Translations under genes and position numbers: made by a program
Assembly: GCA_005880605.1 (NCBI GenBank)
Contig: VBIS01000102.1
Coordinates: forward strand, 1 to 10,109
DNA length: 10,109 nucleotides
Origin: Chloroflexota bacterium
GTDB lineage: Bacteria; Chloroflexota; Dormibacteria; CF-121
Reading direction: 5' to 3'
Shown: positions 6,177-10,109 of the stretch, piece after piece
Numbering within the stretch: the first letter of the stretch is position 1
Layout: each line of letters opens with the position of its first letter
Notes under the pieces: model-generated
Database searches by the model: none
What the model was told of the DNA's origin: nothing
The model's input: only the letters and a program-made list of their open reading frames with translations

Positions 6177-6324
6177 AGGGTGACATTATGGGGGGTCCCA
6201 AAGACAGGCGCGGACATATTCACCTTCTAATACGTGCGCTGGCGGCCTGAACGTATGTTGCGCTGATCCTGATGTTGCACGGCCGCGTCAGCTCGTTGCG
6301 GCATTGTCACCGGCCGGGGTGGGT
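6177..6324 (-). promoter_or_regulatory. Intergenic region between selD and the sigma operon
   Basis: These 148 bp follow the selD stop and precede the sigma gene. The only promoter-like element is CATAAT (minus strand, 6185-6190), eight bases before the GTG. No good -35 stands 16-18 bp upstream. Two weak inverted repeats are present: ATACGT/ACGTAT (6230-6235 and 6251-6256, 15-base spacer) and GCCGC/GCGGC (6282-6286 and 6298-6302). Neither is followed by a T run, so I do not call a terminator for selD. A methionine codon with a purine-rich leader at 6223 opens an out-of-frame ORF and is not the sigma start. Confidence 0.45.
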
Positions 6325-7377
6325 TCAGACGACCAGGATCGAGCCGGCTTCTCCCTCAATCAGCTCGCCGACCACGGCTCCGGACACCTTTTTGTTTTCC
6401 AGGCTGCTGAGCAAGCGATCCAGCTCGTCCGCGGCGACGGCCAGCAGCAGCCCGCCAGAGGTCTGGGCGTCGCAGAGCAACGTCTGGCGGCCCGCGGGCA
6501 GGCCCGCCGGCCAGCGCACCCGCGAGGCGAGAAAGCGCTCGTTGGATCGGGTGCCACCGGGGACTTCCCCTGCCTCCGCCAGCAGCTCGGCGCCCACAAG
6601 CATGGGGACCGACGCCGCTTCGACGCGCGCCGCGACACCCGAGGCCCGCGCCATCCCATGGAGGTGCCCCAGCAGGCCGAAGCCGGTGATGTCGGTGGCG
6701 GCATGCACGTCGATGGTCGCCATGGCATCGGCGGCGTCGCGGTTGAGGCGGAGCATGCCCTCGATGGCGGCCGCCGCCGACTCCGGCGGCGCCACCCCGT
6801 GCTTGATTGCGGTGCTGATGACACCCGTGCCCAGCGGCTTGGTCAGCACCAACTGGTCGCCCGGCCGGCCGCCCCGGTTGCGCCGCACCCGATCGGGGTG
6901 GACGGTTCCGGTCACGGCCAGCCCATATTTCGGCTCGTGGTCGTCGATGCTGTGGCCACCCAGGATGTCGATGCCCGCCTCGCGAACCTTGTCCAGGCCG
7001 CCTCGCAAGATGTCGGCGAGCAACGCGGGCCCCAACTCCTTGATGGGAAAAGCGACCAGGTTGACCGCCAGCAGGGGTTGCGCGCCCATCGCGTAGATGT
7101 CGCTCAGCGCGTTGGCCGCGGCGATCGCGCCGAAGGTGTAGGCATCATCGACGATGGGCGTGAAGAAGTCGGTGGTGACCACCAGGGCAAGGTCCGGCCG
7201 CAGCCGGTAGACCGCGGCGTCATCGCCGGTCTCCAGCCCAACCAGAACCTCGGGGTTGCCGAGCCGCACAGGCAAGTGGCTCAGAACCTGAGCCAGGTCC
7301 TCAGGACCGATCTTGCAGGCTCAACCGGCTCCGTGCGACCACTGCGTGAGCCGCACTTTCTCCAGGCTACTCATCAT
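6325..7377 (-). CDS. selD: Selenophosphate synthetase with in-frame UGA (selenocysteine)
   Basis: Makes selenophosphate from selenide and ATP, the selenium donor for selenocysteine tRNA and selenouridine. Starting at ATG 7374 (or the adjacent ATG 7377), the N-terminus reads EKVRLTQWSHGAG-U-ACKIGPEDLAQVL, where U is TGA at 7321-7323. It aligns with catalytic Cys17 of E. coli SelD (HGAGCGCKI), and the essential Lys follows (K21). The frame then continues through ATP and metal-binding residues D51 (GLETGDDAA), D69 (TTDFFTPIVDD), D92 (NALSDIYAMGA) and ILGGHSIDD. Total length is 349-350 aa, normal for SelD. A standard gene caller would begin at an internal TTG (7275), losing 33 residues and the active site. 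The final stop is also TGA (6325-6327), with no such hairpin seen there. No ribosome site is visible; TACAGT stands 4-7 bases before the two ATGs, so a leaderless mRNA is possible. Confidence 0.92.
7289..7323 (-). promoter_or_regulatory. Candidate bacterial SECIS element in selD
   Basis: The mRNA from the UGA onward folds as an outer stem UGAGCC/GGCUCA (7323-7318 with 7294-7289, six perfect pairs that include the UGA) and an inner stem GGUCC/GGACC (7308-7304 with 7300-7296). A three-base apical loop UGA has its G 19 nt after the Sec codon. The known bacterial SECIS model asks for a short upper stem and a small loop with a G in its first two positions about 16-37 nt after the UGA; this fits. 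It would recruit SelB with Sec-tRNA. The hairpin was found by eye and no folding energy was computed. Confidence 0.75.
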
Positions 7378-7412
7378 TTGCACTGTACTCGACATTTGTT
7401 ACCGTCTCGTCA
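7378..7412. promoter_or_regulatory. Divergent promoter region between selD and an MBL-fold gene
   Basis: For the rightward gene: TTGCAC (7378-7383), 16 bp, TACCGT (7400-7405), 7 bp, then GTG at 7413. There is no ribosome site, so a leaderless transcript is suggested. For leftward selD: TACAGT (minus strand, 7382-7387), 4 or 7 bases before the two ATGs, without a good -35. The selD -10 overlaps the rightward -35 by two bases, so polymerase could probably serve only one direction at a time. The elements are read by eye. Confidence 0.5.
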
Positions 7413-8141
7413 GTGGAGGTCACCTTCCTTGGGACCGGTTCGGCCTTCTCCCCCCATGCGTATAACGCCAGCATCCTGGTCGACCGAGCCATCCTGCTGG
7501 ATGCCGGCGCCCCGCTCACCGTCCATCTGCCAAAGGCGGGCGTCTCGCTCGATGAGCCGCGCGCGGTGGTGCTCAGCCATTTTCATGCCGACCATACCTT
7601 CGGACTCGCCTGGCTGATCCTGGGCCGCGTGCTGCTGCACGAGCCGTCGGCGCCACTCACCATCTTCGGGCCCGTCGGGGCCACCGCCTACGTCGAGCAG
7701 TTGCTCGATTTTGCCTGGGGCGAGAAGATGCGGCGCCTCAGCTGGGAACGGCTGCAGCTGACCGTGCACGAGCTCGCCGGCGGGGATACCTTCGAAGTCG
7801 ATGGAAGCCGCGCCCGGGCCTTTCGCATGCAGCACGTCGACGAACTGAATTGCCTGGGGTTCAGCATCGAGCGCGACGGCGTGCGCCTCGGATACAGCGG
7901 GGACGCGGAAGTATCACCAGAACTCGAGGCGCTGGTCGCAGCCTCCGATCACGTGATCGCCGAGATGACCTACCCCGAGGGCGATGGTGCCGAGCTGCAC
8001 CTGGGGCGCAAGGACGTCGAGGGCCTGATGGAGCGGCACCCATCGACCCGCTTCATCATCACCCACCTCAGCAGCGAGGTATCGGTCAACGGCGCCGTGA
8101 TGGCTCGGGATTTTCTGACGCTGCGCCTTCCTCTGCGCTGA
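7413..8141 (+). CDS. MBL-fold metallohydrolase, RNase Z-like
   Basis: A 242-aa metallo-beta-lactamase-fold protein of the RNase Z/ElaC-like branch (COG1234 type). The start EVTFLGTGSAFSPHAYNAS matches this branch's first strand and loop. Metal ligands are HFHADH (H56, H58, D60, H61), H141 (MQHVDELNCLGF), D164 (RLGYSGDAEVSPE) and H218 (FIITHLS); the loop AEMTYPEGDGAELHLG resembles the family's later motif. It lacks an obvious flexible tRNA-binding arm and is shorter than RNase Z (about 300 aa), so a phosphodiesterase of unknown substrate is more likely than tRNA 3' processing. The GTG start at 7413 is the first in frame and no ribosome site precedes it. It is divergent from selD and its end overlaps the convergent transglutaminase gene by 56 bp. 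Confidence 0.85.
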   Translation: MEVTFLGTGSAFSPHAYNASILVDRAILLDAGAPLTVHLPKAGVSLDEPRAVVLSHFHADHTFGLAWLILGRVLLHEPSAPLTIFGPVGATAYVEQLLDFAWGEKMRRLSWERLQLTVHELAGGDTFEVDGSRARAFRMQHVDELNCLGFSIERDGVRLGYSGDAEVSPELEALVAASDHVIAEMTYPEGDGAELHLGRKDVEGLMERHPSTRFIITHLSSEVSVNGAVMARDFLTLRLPLR

Positions 8142-10109
8142 CCACCCGGCCGCGACGCAGCGCGTCACGCCAGGCGCTGACCACCAGGCCCGTGTAGCTG
8201 CCGCGGATTCGGTGCCAGGCGCGACGCGCCTCAGCGAGCTCAGCGGCCGACAGACCGCCGCGGCGGAAGCTCGCGCGGGTGTAGAGGTTCGCCAGCCGCC
8301 GGACTTCCTCATCGAGTGGTGGGACGAAGCTCGCGAGCCGCCCACCGAATTCCTGTGGAGTATCGCCCTGGTGGCGCGGGACGTTGAGGCGGTCGCCCAG
8401 GAAGAGCAGGCGACGCCAGATGCGCGGGATGTCCTTGACCGCCAGCAGCCAGCGCGCCGCCAGCAAGAGGCCGATGATCAAGAGGACGAGCAGCGCGCCG
8501 CCCGCCACCACGGCCTGGCGCCAGATATCGGGGAAGGCAGAATTCGACGATGACCCGCCGGCATCGACGGCCGGCTCCTTCGGAATCGGGCGCGGGCGGG
8601 CCGATGCCTCGGTCGCCGGGGTGCTCGGGACATTGAGCAAGGCGCGTGTCGCCGGCCGGTTGATCGGAGCGTTGATGTTGTCCGGGGTCGCCTCGAAGGG
8701 GATCCAGCCGTAACCGGGGAAGAATACCTCCACCCAGCTGTGGGCATCGAGCGCGTTGACGATGTACTGGCGGGTCTTGTCATCGAAGAGCCCCTGGCCG
8801 AAGCCGCTCATCTGGCGACTGGGAATGCCAAGGGTGCGGAGCATGACGTTCATGGCGGTCGAGAAATCCTGGCAGAAGCCCTTCTTGCTGCCTTAGCCTG
8901 GTCGTAGGGGGTCGTCGCGTTGGCGGCGTGCACGATCTGCTGGGCCAGCGCGGCGATCTCGGCGTCGCGCGTGGTCGCGTACCCCTTGGCGATGACGTCA
9001 CCGGCGTAGAGGTTGATGTAAGGCCCGATCCAGGTCGGATAGTCGGTCCCCGCGCTTTTCAATTCGTCCACGGCCGCGTTCGGGACCGCTTCGGTAACGG
9101 TGAAGGTGTATGGTGCGCGCACCCGGTTGGCGAGGTGGATCCGGTCGACGGTATCGAACGTGCTCGGGCTGACGTTGTCGCCGGCGACATTGACCAGTGC
9201 GGGAACGGGGCCTGGAAGCGTCGGTTGCGAGGTCATGATGCCGCGCACCGTGCTGGGTTGGTTGACGGAAATGATCTCGGCGCTACTGAAGACGGTGGCG
9301 AGCGTCTGCTCCGGCGGGACGATCAGCTGGAAGGTGTCGTGCTGGATCTGGATGCGCTGACTGTCCGACGGCAGGTCATCGCGCGGGATCGTCGCCGCCG
9401 CGGCCACCAGCGGTTGCTGGCGCACCGGCACCTCCTGGGTGCTGGGGAGCAGGGACCACTGGATCCCATCCCAGCCCGCCAGCGCGATCCCGCGCCAGTA
9501 TGGGTAGTAGATGGGGGCGTCGCCGCTGACCCGCATTACCGTGTGCGATACCGCTTTCAGCTGCGCGCCGGGTCGAACGGTTTCGCTGTAGCCGATCGAT
9601 CCAATGCCTCCGCCAGGACCTGAGCCGGTACCGATGCCGAAGGGATGAAAGGGGTCGGCGTGCACGACCCCCGGGATCAGCGCGCCGCTGATGTCCGAGC
9701 TGCTGAGCGGCGGCAGGATGAGGAAGGCGATCGCCAGGATCGCCACCGTCGCTTCAGCGCCGACCTCGCCGAAAGTCCAGCCGGTATCGGCCGCGTGCGG
9801 CAGCCGTCGCGACCGCCAGTTTTCCTTGAGGGCGACGTAATTGAGGCGAAGAAGAACGGACGCCGCGGCAGCCAACCAGACCACGACAAAGAAACCAAGT
9901 CCAGGACTGGTGTCGTTGATGATCTCGACCGCAAGGATGGTGCCGCTCGGCAATAGAGCGACCAGCCCGTTGTGGCGGCGGAAGATCCACCAGCTGGTCC
10001 ACACCCCGGCAAGGGCGAACATCGCGATCAGGCCCATCAACAACATGAGGTTGGTCTGCCCGGGCAGGGCCACCGACCATTGGCGCAACGCTGGGACCGA
10101 CAGCCCGGC
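8086..10109 (-). pseudogene. TgpA-like transmembrane transglutaminase, broken by deletion and frameshift; 5' end outside window
   Basis: The first part (10109 to about 8890) is open to the window edge. It encodes several membrane helices (for example LMLLMGLIAMFALAGVW, LGFFVVVWLAAAASVLL, TVAILAIAFLILPPL) and a large outer region ending in TTPYDQAKA. In this frame a stop follows at 8850-8852 after about 12 foreign residues. The second part continues in another frame as KKGFCQDFSTAMNVMLRTLGIPSRQ, with the transglutaminase Cys codon at 8872-8874, DAHSW (His at 8740-8742) and GWIPFEATP, then a membrane helix (TM at about 8443-8511) and a C-terminal DUF4129-like cytosolic region. Intact relatives have roughly 35-40 residues between these two motifs, so about 100 bp plus the frame are missing near 8890. 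The second-frame ORF alone (ATG 8853) would lack the catalytic Cys, so neither piece is likely to be active. Confidence 0.85.

Noticed and set aside
5996..6223. Small minus-strand ORF starting ATG at 6223 before the sigma gene
   Set aside because: It is out of frame with sigma, overlaps region 2 coding, has arginine/serine-rich shadow composition and shows no domain.
6281..6303. GCCGC/GCGGC inverted repeat as a selD terminator
   Set aside because: Only 5 bp of stem, an 11-nt loop and no T tract; not distinguishable from chance in GC-rich DNA.
7275..7275. TTG at 7275 as the selD start
   Set aside because: It would remove the active-site loop, while upstream codons match the SelD N-terminus and a SECIS-like hairpin follows the TGA.
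8086..8853. Second half of the transglutaminase as an independent gene from ATG 8853
   Set aside because: The ATG lies inside the conserved STAMNVML motif and downstream of the catalytic Cys, so the ORF is the remainder of a broken gene.
1..10109. CRISPR arrays, tRNA or rRNA genes, phage genes or defence systems
   Set aside because: I looked on both strands and saw no regularly spaced repeats, no tRNA-like cloverleaf (including tRNA-Sec) and no hallmark proteins of these systems.

Overview
The window is GC-rich bacterial DNA of environmental type. Frequent TTG and GTG starts, tight gene packing, an ECF sigma factor followed by a DUF5667 protein, and a TgpA-type transglutaminase suggest a Chloroflexota or Dormibacterota-like, or actinobacterial, genome. 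That placement is an inference with low confidence. The organism very probably makes selenoproteins, because its own SelD has an in-frame UGA at the catalytic position.

Layout. Bases 1-179 are the end of a BtuF-like gene on the + strand. Bases 180-1222 are a complete IS481-family insertion sequence with 28-bp terminal inverted repeats. Immediately beyond it the same BtuF-like gene end reappears in the opposite orientation (1223-1401, 3 mismatches in 179 bp), so the IS sits exactly at the centre of a large inverted repeat. From 6176 leftward to 1224 runs one dense minus-strand gene cluster: ECF sigma factor, DUF5667 membrane protein (candidate anti-sigma), signal peptidase II (lspA), a small GAF-like protein, an M24 aminopeptidase, a glyoxalase-II-like metallo-beta-lactamase-fold hydrolase and the BtuF-like binding protein. 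Three of its junctions are TTGA overlaps and one is an ATGA overlap, so most of the cluster looks translationally coupled.

Upstream, also on the minus strand, is selD (6325-7374/7377). Conceptual translation normally starts it at an internal TTG (7275). The true N-terminus lies upstream, read through a TGA at 7321-7323 that aligns with the catalytic Cys/Sec of selenophosphate synthetase. A hairpin fitting the bacterial SECIS model starts at that TGA. Only 35-38 bp separate selD from a divergent RNase Z-like metallo-beta-lactamase-fold gene (7413-8141, +). That gene overlaps by 56 bp the end of a convergent TgpA-like transglutaminase gene (8086 to the right edge, -). The transglutaminase gene is broken by a deletion plus frameshift near 8890, just upstream of the catalytic cysteine codon.

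Most notable points: the Sec-type SelD and its SECIS; the IS at the centre of an inverted duplication whose palindromic target (GCTAGC) also supplies the transposase stop codon; and the disrupted transglutaminase.
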